Assembly (NCBI GenBank): GCA_934196075.1
Contig: CAKPVW010000009.1
Span: 1-60,009 of the forward strand
Direction of reading: 5' to 3'
Length of the DNA stretch: 60,009 bases
DNA from: an uncultured Anaerovibrio sp.
GTDB lineage: Bacteria > Bacillota > Negativicutes > Selenomonadales > Selenomonadaceae
Under the pieces are notes generated by a model, which had not been told where the DNA came from, did not search any database, and was given only the letters and a program-made list of their open reading frames with translations. The stretch's first letter is position 1; every line of letters begins with the position of its first letter. A program made the translations under genes and the position numbers. Below, one piece after another: positions 8,845 to 16,370 of this stretch.

Positions 8845-8970
8845 ATATTGTGGGTTTCATGCCTGCAGAGCGAACACAGTATGTAAATACTGTTATCAAT
8901 GATACAAATGATGGTCACCCTGCAAATAAGTAAATGTTCTGCTTAGCAGTTTTGTTTACAGGGAGATGGT
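8845..8970 (+). promoter_or_regulatory. Structured leader with sequestered Shine-Dalgarno
   Basis: The leader of about 125 bases has a perfect 7-bp hairpin (ACAGTAT 8876-8882 with ATACTGT 8887-8893). A second hairpin pairs GTAAA 8930-8934 with TTTAC 8955-8959 and encloses CTGC/GCAG. Its lower part brings CCCT 8918-8921 onto AGGG 8960-8963, masking the only good Shine-Dalgarno (AGGGAG 8960-8965). GAGCGAAC 8868-8875 and AATGATGGTC 8907-8916 are exactly complementary to the 3' end of the same transcript (GTTCGCTC 9319-9326 and GACCATCATT 9306-9315). The pairings are seen; their role in holding the mRNA silent is inferred from other type I toxin systems. Confidence 0.6.
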
Positions 8971-8973
8971 AGC

Positions 8974-9036
8974 ATGAATAATGTTATCAACAGAGGTTTT
9001 GATAATAGTGTTCCCAGAAAAGGGAAGCGCCTGTGA
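8974..9036 (+). CDS. Possible 20-codon leader peptide overlapping the hydrophobic frame
   Basis: The ATG at 8974 is the start best placed behind AGGGAG (8 bases). The frame encodes a short basic peptide ending PRKGKRL and stops at TGA 9034-9036, inside the hydrophobic frame that begins at 8981 in another register. It could act as a translated leader coupled to the toxin frame, as mok is to hok, or be incidental. It has no domain. Confidence 0.3.
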   Translation: MNNVINRGFDNSVPRKGKRL

Positions 9037-9160
9037 TGAGGCATTGGCTGTAGCAATATATGCTCTTGTGCCACTTGTTACTTTTGCGGTAATAGTGGTT
9101 GCAGTAATGTTGTTAAAGCTAACAGTCACAGGTGAACTATCGCTGATTTTACTAAATTAG
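8981..9160 (+). CDS. Putative type I toxin: small hydrophobic membrane peptide
   Basis: A 59-codon frame whose second half is almost entirely hydrophobic: after ACDEALAVAIYALVPLVTF come a run of V, I, A, L and M residues, a single Lys, then a short tail. One membrane span of about 25 residues is expected. The E-A-L-x-x-x-I pattern leading into the span resembles the holin-like/TxpA-type toxins of Firmicutes, but I cannot confirm homology. The ATG at 8981 is 15 bases from the Shine-Dalgarno, so translation may depend on coupling to the leader frame at 8974 or start at a later codon (TTG 9044 would give 38 residues). It sits between its own strong promoter (8810) and terminator (9305), facing an antisense RNA. 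A decayed gene cannot be excluded. Confidence 0.45.
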   Translation: MLSTEVLIIVFPEKGSACDEALAVAIYALVPLVTFAVIVVAVMLLKLTVTGELSLILLN

Positions 9161-9197
9161 TGTAATTGTCACATATCGACCGGCATCTTGTATACAC

Positions 9198-9226
9198 GAA
9201 AAAAGCTGTCCTTGCCGGGACAGCTT
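9198..9226 (-). terminator. Terminator of the antisense RNA
   Basis: Read on the minus strand, AAGCTGTCC pairs with GGACAGCTT over a 6-base loop and is followed by Ts. It lies inside the 3' part of the sense transcript. Confidence 0.8.
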
Positions 9227-9304
9227 CATCGTAAGATGTTGTGACCATCAGTGTTGACCCACTGTTTGACGGTCGAATTTAAAAGACCCAAAAACATGTA
9301 GTGG

Positions 9305-9333
9305 CGACCATCATTGTGGTTCGCTCTTTTTTT
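9305..9333 (+). terminator. Terminator of the hydrophobic-peptide mRNA
   Basis: GCGACCA pairs with TGGTTCGC (one bulged base) and seven Ts follow. The same bases can instead pair with the mRNA leader. Confidence 0.8.
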
Positions 9334-9341
9334 ATACTACC

Positions 9342-9370
9342 ATTTTATATCACATTAAATGCTTAGTCAA
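9342..9370 (-). promoter_or_regulatory. Promoter of the antisense RNA
   Basis: On the minus strand TTGACT (9370-9365) and TAAAAT (9347-9342) are spaced by 17 bases. Start near 9335, that is, exactly opposite the end of the sense RNA. Confidence 0.75.
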
Positions 9371-9455
9371 GTTATGGTTGATACTTACCATGCCTAAAGG
9401 CAGGGAGATATAAGGCGTTTTTGATAATATACTTTGTTAAGCTAACGAATACATC

Positions 9456-10109
9456 TCACTGGCCGATTTTGGCGATGTGGATAATCTTATATCCCTTGGC
9501 TTCGATTTTGTCTTTGATGTCATCTACATTATCGGCATCCAGGCGGATGACGATTTCAAAGTGACCAGACATGGCAGCCTGCTTGCAGGTAACCATACTA
9601 TCAATATTGTAGCCTGCATCGGCAATGATGCCAGCCAGCTCCTTTACTACGCCAACCTTGTCTACCACATCCAGGGTAAGGCGGGTTTTGCCATCAGCCA
9701 GGCCCATAACATCAACAAAGGTTTTGAATACATCAGTCTCGGTAATAATACCTACCACAGCTCCTACACTGCTGACAACAGGGAGACCGCTAAGGCGTTC
9801 ATTGTACATAACCAAAGCGGCCTCCTCGATGGTAGCCGTATCAGGCAGGGAAACCACATCCTTGGCCATGATTTCAGCTACAGTCATTTTGTCCAACAGG
9901 CTCATAATTTCAAATTTGGAAAGAGTGGTGGCTGGGGAGGGAGCTACCCGCATTACATCACGATCGCTGATAATGCCAACTAGATGGCCATTTTCCACAA
10001 CAGGCAGACGGCGGATTTTACGTTGTTTCATTAGCTTGGCAGCATCGTTGACGGGAGTAGTAGGCTCCACGGTAATAGGATTCTTGGTCATACGGTTTGC
10101 AACAAACAT
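9456..10109 (-). CDS. CBS-pair and ACT domain protein (AcuB-like)
   Basis: Cytoplasmic regulatory protein of about 217 residues. Two CBS domains (about 1-60 and 75-135; MTKNPITV, RRLPVVENGHLVGIISDRD and SGLPVVSSVGAVVGIITETD) form an adenosine-nucleotide-binding Bateman module. A C-terminal ACT domain follows (about 140-217; LTLDVVDKVGVVKELAGIIA). I prefer the start at 10109 (MFVANRMTKNP), the usual N-terminus of the family, with AGGATG 8 bases upstream; an ATG three codons earlier abuts its Shine-Dalgarno. Despite the AcuB name its role in fermenters is unproven; sensing of energy charge or an amino acid is the likeliest use. It is a single gene. Confidence 0.85.
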   Translation of the reverse strand: MFVANRMTKNPITVEPTTPVNDAAKLMKQRKIRRLPVVENGHLVGIISDRDVMRVAPSPATTLSKFEIMSLLDKMTVAEIMAKDVVSLPDTATIEEAALVMYNERLSGLPVVSSVGAVVGIITETDVFKTFVDVMGLADGKTRLTLDVVDKVGVVKELAGIIADAGYNIDSMVTCKQAAMSGHFEIVIRLDADNVDDIKDKIEAKGYKIIHIAKIGQ

Positions 10110-10228
10110 ATTTCTCATCCTTTCCTGATTTACGAAAGTTTTGCTTTTATATTGTATGGTATATTAATTCGCTAAAAATTATCAAAATCCTGCTAAAAAT
10201 TTCAACTGACATAAAATAACCTTTTTCA

Positions 10229-10291
10229 TATAACGAGGTGTCCGATGTCCTCCACCTCTATAGGTGGCGGGAAGCTGTGCTAATGACAGGG
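10229..10291 (+). repeat. Palindromic tandem repeat, unit A
   Basis: A 63-base unit beginning TATAACGAGGTGTCCGATGT, containing the perfect hairpin CCACCT-CTAT-AGGTGG. It is repeated 141 bases downstream at 10370 with about five differences. It is followed by a second perfect hairpin AGGGTGGAG-CTAATAT-CTCCACCCT (10288-10312). The short CTAT-loop palindrome is of the kind seen at IS200/IS605 ends, so a non-autonomous remnant is possible. Confidence 0.8.
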
Positions 10292-10319
10292 TGGAGCTAA
10301 TATCTCCACCCTCGTCGAA

Positions 10320-10370
10320 ACCCCATTGAAAGAAAATGCAAAGGCATTTTCTTTGAATAAACTAGGGGTT
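10320..10370. repeat. Large palindrome between the two repeat units, upstream of pyk
   Basis: ACCCC and GGGGT form the base, and AAAGAAAATGC pairs perfectly with GCATTTTCTTT over an AAAG loop. A similar palindrome precedes pfkA (16229-16285). Confidence 0.8.
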
Positions 10371-10432
10371 ATAACGAGGTGTCCGATGTCCCCCACCTCT
10401 ATAGGTGGTGGGAAGTTGTGCTAATGGCAGTG
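10370..10432 (+). repeat. Palindromic tandem repeat, unit B
   Basis: Second copy of the 63-base unit at 10229-10291, with the same central hairpin CCACCT-CTAT-AGGTGG. The remaining stretch up to the pyk promoter (10433-10542) is AT-rich; I see a poorly spaced TTTACA/TATAAT pair at 10463-10489 and nothing else. Confidence 0.8.
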
Positions 10433-10542
10433 GAAATTATTGAAAATGCACAGCTTTAGGCCTTTACAAAAATCGTGTTTTGATATAATCTGTAGTAAAG
10501 TGTACAAAGTATACATTGTTTACAACGACTTATGGACAGGGC

Positions 10543-10571
10543 TTTACAAGTATAGATTTATCATATATAAT
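10543..10571 (+). promoter_or_regulatory. Promoter of pyk
   Basis: TTTACA, 17 bases, TATAAT, about 90 bases before the start codon. Confidence 0.75.
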
Positions 10572-10662
10572 GCACATGAATGAGGAAGTAAACTATATAT
10601 ATCATTTATAGTTCAATAGAGAAAATGTATGAGTGTATTGTGCGGAAGGAGTGTTTTGCACT

Positions 10663-12096
10663 ATGTTAAAGAAAACTAAAATTGTATGTACTATGGGACC
10701 AGCTACTGAGAAACCAGGTGTGGTTGAAGGCCTGATTGCCGCAGGTATGAACTGTGCCCGTTTTAATTTTTCTCATGGTGATCATGCTGAGCATATGGGC
10801 CGTATCAAGATGGTAAGAGATGCTGCTCGTCATGCTGATAAGATTGTAGCTTTGCTGCTGGATACCAAGGGCCCTGAGATGCGTCTGGGTGAGTTCAAGG
10901 ATGGCAAGGTTCAGCTTACCAAGGGTGAGGAGTTCGTTCTGACCTATGCTGATACCCCAGGTGATGAGCATCAGGCACCTATTAGCCACAAGGAGCTGTA
11001 CAAGGAAGTAAAGCCAGGCAATACCATTCTGCTGTCTGATGGCTTGGTTGGCCTGAAGGTAAAGGAAATCAAGGGCAAGGATATTGTTACTGAGATTTTG
11101 AACAGCGGCCCTATGAGCACCAAGAAGCGTGTAGCTGCTCCTGGCGTTGCTGTCAGCCTGCCGCCTATTTCCGAGCAGGATGAAAAGGATATTATCTTTG
11201 GCGTAGAGAATGATATGGATTATGTGGCTGCATCCTTTATTCAGCGGGCCAGCGATGTTAAGGCTATCCGCAAGCTTATTAAGGAGCACAAGGGCCAGAT
11301 GAATATTATCTCCAAGATTGAGAATCTTGAAGGTGTTAAGAATATTGATGCCATTATTGAGGCTTCCGATGGTATCATGGTTGCCCGTGGTGACTTGGGT
11401 GTTGAGATTCCTGCTGAGGATGTACCATTCCTGCAGAAAGAGATTATCAGCAAATGTAATCGTGCTGGCAAGCTGGTTATTGTTGCTACCCAGATGCTGG
11501 AGTCTATGACCAATAACCCTCGTCCTACCCGTGCCGAGGTTTCTGATGTAGCTAATGCTGTATTTGATGGCACCGATGCCATTATGCTTAGTGGAGAGAC
11601 TGCCAGTGGTGATTATCCTGTAGAGGCTGTTCAGACCATGAGCAAGATTGCTATTAAGACTGAGAGCACTATTCAGTACAGAAAGCGCTTTGCTCATATG
11701 GGTATTGAGGAGCAGAAGCATATTACCGATGCTATTGCTCATTCCAGTGTACAGCTGTCCTATGAGCTGGGGGCTACGGCTATTTTGACTCCTACCCATT
11801 CCGGTTATACCACCAAGGTGGTTTCCAAATATCGTCCATTGGCCAATATTGTGGCCTATGCTTCCACTGCCAAGGTTGCTCGTCAGCTGAGCCTGTATTG
11901 GGGTGTACAGCTGATTAACGGCCGTATCTGGGAGGATGATGATACTGCTACAGCTACCATTTCTGCGGCTCTGAAGGAGGGCTATATTGAGGCTGGTGAT
12001 ATAACAGTTATTACCTCTGGTATTTCCTCTGGAGAAGCAGGCTTTAGCAGAAAGGGTAATAATACCACTAAGATTCAGATTGCTATTGCAGACTAA
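10663..12096 (+). CDS. pyk: Pyruvate kinase
   Basis: Final step of glycolysis: phosphoenolpyruvate plus ADP to pyruvate plus ATP. The protein has 477 residues, the length of a pyruvate kinase without the extra C-terminal PEP-utiliser-like domain of bacilli. Visible motifs: KTKIVCTMGPA at the N-terminus, ARFNFSHGDH, LLLDTKGPEMR, the active-site block KIENLEGVKNIDAIIEASDG followed by VARGDLGVEIP, and MLSGETASGDYP. The ATG at 10663 is preceded by AAGGAG; an upstream in-frame start at 10633 would add residues foreign to the family. The heavily biased codon use suggests high expression. Repeats and a palindrome lie just upstream of its promoter. Confidence 0.97.
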   Translation: MLKKTKIVCTMGPATEKPGVVEGLIAAGMNCARFNFSHGDHAEHMGRIKMVRDAARHADKIVALLLDTKGPEMRLGEFKDGKVQLTKGEEFVLTYADTPGDEHQAPISHKELYKEVKPGNTILLSDGLVGLKVKEIKGKDIVTEILNSGPMSTKKRVAAPGVAVSLPPISEQDEKDIIFGVENDMDYVAASFIQRASDVKAIRKLIKEHKGQMNIISKIENLEGVKNIDAIIEASDGIMVARGDLGVEIPAEDVPFLQKEIISKCNRAGKLVIVATQMLESMTNNPRPTRAEVSDVANAVFDGTDAIMLSGETASGDYPVEAVQTMSKIAIKTESTIQYRKRFAHMGIEEQKHITDAIAHSSVQLSYELGATAILTPTHSGYTTKVVSKYRPLANIVAYASTAKVARQLSLYWGVQLINGRIWEDDDTATATISAALKEGYIEAGDITVITSGISSGEAGFSRKGNNTTKIQIAIAD

Positions 12097-12145
12097 ATGT
12101 GATATGATAAAGGGACTTTGAAAATGATAGAGGAGGTCCCCGTAG

Positions 12146-12373
12146 ATGATTACGGTTTTGATGGTTTTAGATGCTGTAGTGGGTTTGCTGCTGATTGCTT
12201 CTGTAATTATGCAGACTCCCAAGTCCGCCGGTATGGGCATGGGCGGCGGCAGTGACACTGTATTCAGCAGCAGTGCCAGAGGCTTGGATGCTCTTTTGGC
12301 TCGGGTAACTGTGGTATTGGCAGCAATATTTGCTGTGCTTACCCTGTTTATTGCCAAGACAACAGCATTCTAA
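12146..12373 (+). CDS. secG: Preprotein translocase subunit SecG
   Basis: Small inner-membrane protein of 75 residues that assists SecYE in export. Two hydrophobic spans flank a glycine-rich loop with MQTPKSAGMGMGGGSDTVFSS, the SecG hallmark. The Shine-Dalgarno GAGGAGG lies within a possible GGGAC/GTCCC hairpin (about 12112-12140), which could temper translation. It is followed by a strong terminator but also heads the common Firmicutes order secG, esterase, rnr, smpB. Confidence 0.93.
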   Translation: MITVLMVLDAVVGLLLIASVIMQTPKSAGMGMGGGSDTVFSSSARGLDALLARVTVVLAAIFAVLTLFIAKTTAF

Positions 12374-12395
12374 ATTTTACAGATTTAACAGGTAG

Positions 12396-12430
12396 GCGTT
12401 CTCAATATAAATTGAGAACGCTTATTTTTT
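12396..12430 (+). terminator. Terminator after secG
   Basis: Perfect 11-bp stem GCGTTCTCAAT/ATTGAGAACGC with loop ATAA, followed by TTATTTTTT. Confidence 0.9.
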
Positions 12431-12473
12431 GTGGTAGAATAGTAGAGGAAGTATTGACGAACGAGGTGGTGTA

Positions 12474-13211
12474 ATGGTTTTACAGGGAGGGGAGCCTTTC
12501 TTTCTTCAGGGAGGAAAACATGGCGTAATTTTGACTCATGGCTTTACAGGTACACCGGCAGAAATGCTGCTGTTGGGAAGATATCTCCATGAGCAGGGAT
12601 ATACAGTATTGGGAATACGTTTGGCTGGACATGGTACTACGCCGGAGGCTTTGGCTAGGACAGGCCGGGAGGAATGGTATGATTCCGTTTGCGATGGCTA
12701 TTCTCTGTTGGCGAATTGCTGTGATAAAATATCTCTGGTGGGACAATCTATGGGAGGGCTGTTGACCTTGAAGCTGGCTGCCAATGCAGCTATCTATAGG
12801 GCGGCTGTGCTGGCAGCGCCTATTTTTATCCATGAGGATAGGCATTTGTATCGTCTGCCTCCTAGAGAGGAATGTGTGGGACGTTATAAGCACAAAAGAC
12901 GTCGTAATCTGCCAGGCATACCAGATATTTGCAATAATTCCTATGGCGAAATGCCATTGTCATCTGTGCATGAGCTGCTGGATTTGATTGATGATGTTAA
13001 AATTGAACTGCCTAGAGTGCATTGTCCTTTATTGATACTTCAGGGACATAATGATCACACGGTGAAGGAGCGTAGTGCTCAGTACATTTATCGCCGTTGC
13101 GGCAGTGAGGAAAAAGAAATTTATTGGTTGGATAATTCTGGTCATTTGATAAGCCTGGACTGTCAAAGACAGGAGGCTTTTGCAAAGATAGCTGAATTTT
13201 TAGCTAAATAA
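12474..13211 (+). CDS. Carboxylesterase, alpha/beta hydrolase (Est family)
   Basis: Cytoplasmic serine hydrolase of 245 residues. The oxyanion region is LTHGFTGTPAEM, the nucleophile is Ser92 in GQSMGG, the acid lies in LILQGHNDHTV and the histidine in DNSGHLISLD, matching the Est30-type carboxylesterases and monoacylglycerol lipases. The natural substrate is unknown; short-chain esters are usual. RBS GAGGTGG precedes the ATG. The gene regularly lies between secG and rnr in Firmicutes. Confidence 0.88.
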   Translation: MVLQGGEPFFLQGGKHGVILTHGFTGTPAEMLLLGRYLHEQGYTVLGIRLAGHGTTPEALARTGREEWYDSVCDGYSLLANCCDKISLVGQSMGGLLTLKLAANAAIYRAAVLAAPIFIHEDRHLYRLPPREECVGRYKHKRRRNLPGIPDICNNSYGEMPLSSVHELLDLIDDVKIELPRVHCPLLILQGHNDHTVKERSAQYIYRRCGSEEKEIYWLDNSGHLISLDCQRQEAFAKIAEFLAK

Positions 13212-13279
13212 AATTTATATGTGTAAATAATATCAACATATTTCCTATGTTGTTGAAACAGAGAATAGGGGGGAGACCC

Positions 13280-15694
13280 ATGAAAAAGCAGACCTTTAGA
13301 AAGGCTCGTTCCTCTGCTGCAGGCAGAGGAAAAAAGAGAAGCAAGGCTATTAAAAACAATAATGTATTAGCTGTTGGCGGTAAAGTAAATAGTGAAAATA
13401 GGCCTCAGAGACAGGCCAGCTATACTGATGAGTATATTGTAGGCAAGGTGTCCATCAACAGTAAAGGTTTTGGTTTTGTAACTCCAGAGGGCATGCTGAA
13501 GAATCAGGCAGATGTTTTTGTGGCTGGTCATGATATGGGAACAGCTATGAATGGTGATACGGTAAAGGTACAGCTGGCCAAGGCTCCCTTGGTACCTCAG
13601 GCCAATGGGCATGCTAGAGAGGGACGTATTGCGGAAATTATTGAGAGAGCAAATAGTCGTGTGGTAGGTATATATTCTGCCAGCCGCCGTTTTGGCTTTG
13701 TGGTGCCGGATGATACCAGATTAAAGAATGATATTTATGTTCCAGAAGAGGCTTCCATGCATGCAGCCACTGGAGCCAAGGTAGTGGTGGAAATAACCCA
13801 ATGGCCGGAGAATAATCTCAAGGCTGAGGGTAAAATTATTGAGGTTCTAGGCCAAAAGGGAGAGCCTGGCGTAGATATTTTGTCTATTATGAGGCAATAT
13901 GATTTGTCTGAAAGTTTCCCTGAGGAGGTTCAGGAGGCTGCCGATGCTATTCCGCAGTCCATCAATGGAGATGATTATATTGGCAAGCAGGGACGGCAGG
14001 ATAGACGTCATCTCAAGATTGTTACCATCGACGGTGAGGATGCCAAGGATTTGGATGACGGTGTTTATGTAGAGAAAAAGGATGATGGCAGCTTTTTCTT
14101 GGGCGTATATATTGCAGATGTAAGCTGGTATGTTAGGGAGCATGAGCCTTTGGATGTAGAGGCTGAGGCTAGAGGCACCAGTGTATATTTGGTTGATAGA
14201 GTTGTTCCTATGTTGCCGAAGGCTCTGTCCAATGGTATTTGCAGTTTAAATGCTGGTGTGGATAGACTTTCCATGGCTTGTGAAATGCATATCAGCCCAG
14301 AGGGCAAGGTAGTAGATTACAAAATTCTGCCGGTGGTTATCCATGTATATCGCCGCCTGACCTATACCTTGGTCAACAAAATTCTGGTGGACAAGGATAA
14401 GGAATTTATTCGAGATAATGGAGATATAGTAAACTTCCTGCACGATTTGCAAGATGTGCGGAATGCTATGTACAAATATCGTCGGCGTCGGGGCTCCATT
14501 GAATTTGAAATTCCGGAAATCAAGGTTAAGCTGGATGAAAATGGCAAGGCTGTAGGTTTAACCAAGCGGGTAGGCAATTTGGGTGAGTCCATTGTAGAGC
14601 AATGTATGTTGGCAGCCAATGAAACGGTGGCGGAGCATATGTGCCGCCGCAAACAGCCTTTTGTCTACCGTGTCCATGAGAATCCAGAGGAAACCAAGAT
14701 TACAGCCCTCAATGGATTGCTGGGCACCTTTGGACTGCATATTCATACTGCACATGATGGCAGTATTCAGCCAAAGGATTTGCAGGCTGTATTGGAGAAA
14801 ATAGCCGGGGGTCCGGCGGAGAAGATAGTGAGCACCGTGGCTCTGCGTTCTATGCAGCAGGCACGTTATGCAGCTGAAAATCTGGGCCATTTTGGTTTGG
14901 CAGCTAAGTATTATACCCATTTTACCTCTCCAATCCGTCGTTATCCTGATCTGATGGTACATCGTCTGTTGCGGGAATCCTTTGAGACAGGCTCTATTCC
15001 TAAGGAAAAGCGAGAAAAGATTATTGAAAAGCTGGCAGAGCGGGCAGACCATGCGTCTCAACGGGAAAGAATTGCCGTTAATGCAGAACGTGATACTACT
15101 GATCTGAAGAAGGTAGAATACATGCAGCAGTTTGTAGGTGATACCTTTGAGGGCATCATCAGCAGTGTTACCAGCTTTGGCATATTTGTGGAGTTGGATA
15201 ACGGGGTAGAGGGATTGGTACATATTACTACCCTGAAGGATGATTATTATGAGTATTTGGAGAACCAATATGCTCTGGTAGGAACTCATCACAAGCGGCG
15301 CTATCAGCTGGGTGACAAGGTAGAGATACTGCTGGCTAGAGCTGATTTGGAGGCTCGCTCCTTGGATTTCCTTGTCAAGAATAATTGCGATCATGCTGCT
15401 TTGAATATGGAAAATAGCCAGGATAGAAAGGGCAAGGCCGGGGAAAAGGATTCTACCAAGGATGAAAAATCCCGTCGCAAAACCAAGGTAAGCAAGGCAG
15501 GCAAGAGAGATAAGACTGGCAAAAAGAAGAAAAACAAAAAATCCAAACTGGGGGCTCAGGAGGGCTTACAGTTAGAAAGAGCCGACAATATCTCCCGCAA
15601 GAGAAAAGATAAAAAGGATAAGCACAGAAAGCGTAAAGGAAAGCGCAGAGCCAAGCAGGATATTATAGCAGATTTTAATCCCTATAGTATCTGA
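13280..15694 (+). CDS. rnr: Ribonuclease R
   Basis: 3'-to-5' exoribonuclease of 804 residues that degrades structured RNA and works with SmpB/tmRNA in clearing stalled messages. Domain order: a basic N-terminal extension, two cold-shock-type OB folds ([15 protein letters not shown] and [13 protein letters not shown]), the RNB catalytic domain with [16 protein letters not shown] (acidic metal ligands), and an S1 domain ([20 protein letters not shown]). A very Lys/Arg-rich tail of about 100 residues follows, typical of RNase R. The ATG at 13280 follows GGGGGGAG; the upstream start at 13247 is poor. A CAACATA/TATGTTG hairpin precedes it. smpB begins 17 bases after the stop. Confidence 0.96.
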   Translation: MKKQTFRKARSSAAGRGKKRSKAIKNNNVLAVGGKVNSENRPQRQASYTDEYIVGKVSINSKGFGFVTPEGMLKNQADVFVAGHDMGTAMNGDTVKVQLAKAPLVPQANGHAREGRIAEIIERANSRVVGIYSASRRFGFVVPDDTRLKNDIYVPEEASMHAATGAKVVVEITQWPENNLKAEGKIIEVLGQKGEPGVDILSIMRQYDLSESFPEEVQEAADAIPQSINGDDYIGKQGRQDRRHLKIVTIDGEDAKDLDDGVYVEKKDDGSFFLGVYIADVSWYVREHEPLDVEAEARGTSVYLVDRVVPMLPKALSNGICSLNAGVDRLSMACEMHISPEGKVVDYKILPVVIHVYRRLTYTLVNKILVDKDKEFIRDNGDIVNFLHDLQDVRNAMYKYRRRRGSIEFEIPEIKVKLDENGKAVGLTKRVGNLGESIVEQCMLAANETVAEHMCRRKQPFVYRVHENPEETKITALNGLLGTFGLHIHTAHDGSIQPKDLQAVLEKIAGGPAEKIVSTVALRSMQQARYAAENLGHFGLAAKYYTHFTSPIRRYPDLMVHRLLRESFETGSIPKEKREKIIEKLAERADHASQRERIAVNAERDTTDLKKVEYMQQFVGDTFEGIISSVTSFGIFVELDNGVEGLVHITTLKDDYYEYLENQYALVGTHHKRRYQLGDKVEILLARADLEARSLDFLVKNNCDHAALNMENSQDRKGKAGEKDSTKDEKSRRKTKVSKAGKRDKTGKKKKNKKSKLGAQEGLQLERADNISRKRKDKKDKHRKRKGKRRAKQDIIADFNPYSI

Positions 15695-15711
15695 GGCAAA
15701 AAGGAGATTCT

Positions 15712-16185
15712 ATGGGACGTAAAAATGCAGCCGTAAAAATAGCCTGTGAAAACAGGAAGGCACGGCATGATTATTTTATACACGAAACCTATGAGGCTGG
15801 TTTGGAGCTGAAGGGCACCGAGGTAAAATCCTTGCGGGCTGGCAAGGCAAATCTGAAGGATAGCTACGGCGAAATCAAAAATGGCGAGGTATTTATTCAG
15901 AATATGCATGTCAGTCCCTATGAGCAGGGGAATATTTTTAACCATGATGCCCTGCGGCCAAGGAAGCTGCTGCTGCACAAGGCAGAAATTGTGAAGCTGT
16001 TCAGCAAAACTAGAGAAAAAGGTTTTACTCTGGTTCCCCTGAAGATTTATTTTAAAAAGGGTCGAGCCAAGCTGGAACTGGCCTTGGCCAGTGGTAAGCA
16101 CAATTATGATAAACGTCGTGATTTGCAGGAACGAGCTGTCAAGAGAGATGTGGCTCGGGAACTGCGGGATCGGCAGAAAGGATGA
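15712..16185 (+). CDS. smpB: SsrA-binding protein SmpB
   Basis: 157-residue partner of tmRNA in trans-translation. Family stretches: [49 protein letters not shown], and the basic C-terminal tail with [17 protein letters not shown] is 6 bases from the ATG. It follows rnr in an operon. The tmRNA gene itself (ssrA), often nearby, is not seen here: only 185 bases separate smpB from pfkA. Confidence 0.96.
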   Translation: MGRKNAAVKIACENRKARHDYFIHETYEAGLELKGTEVKSLRAGKANLKDSYGEIKNGEVFIQNMHVSPYEQGNIFNHDALRPRKLLLHKAEIVKLFSKTREKGFTLVPLKIYFKKGRAKLELALASGKHNYDKRRDLQERAVKRDVARELRDRQKG

Positions 16186-16228
16186 TTTTAATCCCTGTCA
16201 CCTGCTTCAAGGAAAGATTGAGGTTATT

Positions 16229-16285
16229 GCCCCAAAAACAATAAAGTGCAAAGGTATTTTCTTTGTACAATCTAGGTGTTATAAT
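16229..16285 (+). repeat. Palindromic element and promoter region upstream of pfkA
   Basis: This stretch resembles the palindrome upstream of pyk: CCCC, then TGCAAAGG[T/C]ATTTTCTTTG, then CTAGG[T/G]GTTATAA. Here the end forms a TATAAT (16280-16285) with a weak TTTTCT at the -35 position, so the element supplies a likely promoter. The following GGCGGAGCTAATA (16314-16326) resembles GGTGGAGCTAATA after the first pyk unit. Confidence 0.6.
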
Positions 16286-16370
16286 AGTGTAATGGAAATT
16301 GCGCCACCTGCAGGGCGGAGCTAATAGCTTTGCTCTTATTACAGAAATCATAAATGTGGAGGTATTTACA

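Larger units (their letters stand above)
9198..9335 (-). ncRNA. Candidate antisense RNA (antitoxin) of the hydrophobic-peptide locus
   Basis: A minus-strand unit of about 138 bases bounded by its own promoter (9342-9370) and terminator (9198-9226), with no open frame of note. It is fully complementary to the last part of the sense RNA, beginning exactly at the sense terminator, so the two are convergent with overlapping 3' ends, the geometry of txpA/RatA and bsrG/SR4. Its 5' end carries GAGCGAACC and AATGATGGTC, the same words as in the sense leader, and an internal GACC/GGTC stem around CAGTG/CACTG. It lies downstream of the CBS-ACT gene on the same strand but has its own promoter. Confidence 0.55.

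Noticed and set aside
8845..8970. Leader of the hydrophobic-peptide RNA as a known riboswitch
   Set aside because: It does not show the conserved words of c-di-GMP, manganese, fluoride or similar classes, and no transporter or enzyme gene follows.
10313..10400. CRISPR-like repeat (GTCGAAACCCC and its inverse)
   Set aside because: Only two related units with no regular spacers and no cas genes; palindromic repeat is the better reading.
10666..12357. 563-codon minus-strand frame opposite pyk and secG
   Set aside because: Mirror of two real genes on the plus strand; composition unlike a protein and no start signal.
14558..15394. 278-codon minus-strand frame inside rnr, with others inside glnS and secA
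   Set aside because: Antisense shadows of highly expressed genes with skewed codon use.
16186..16370. tmRNA (ssrA) downstream of smpB
   Set aside because: The gap is only 185 bases and lacks the tRNA-like ends; it holds the pfkA promoter and a palindrome.
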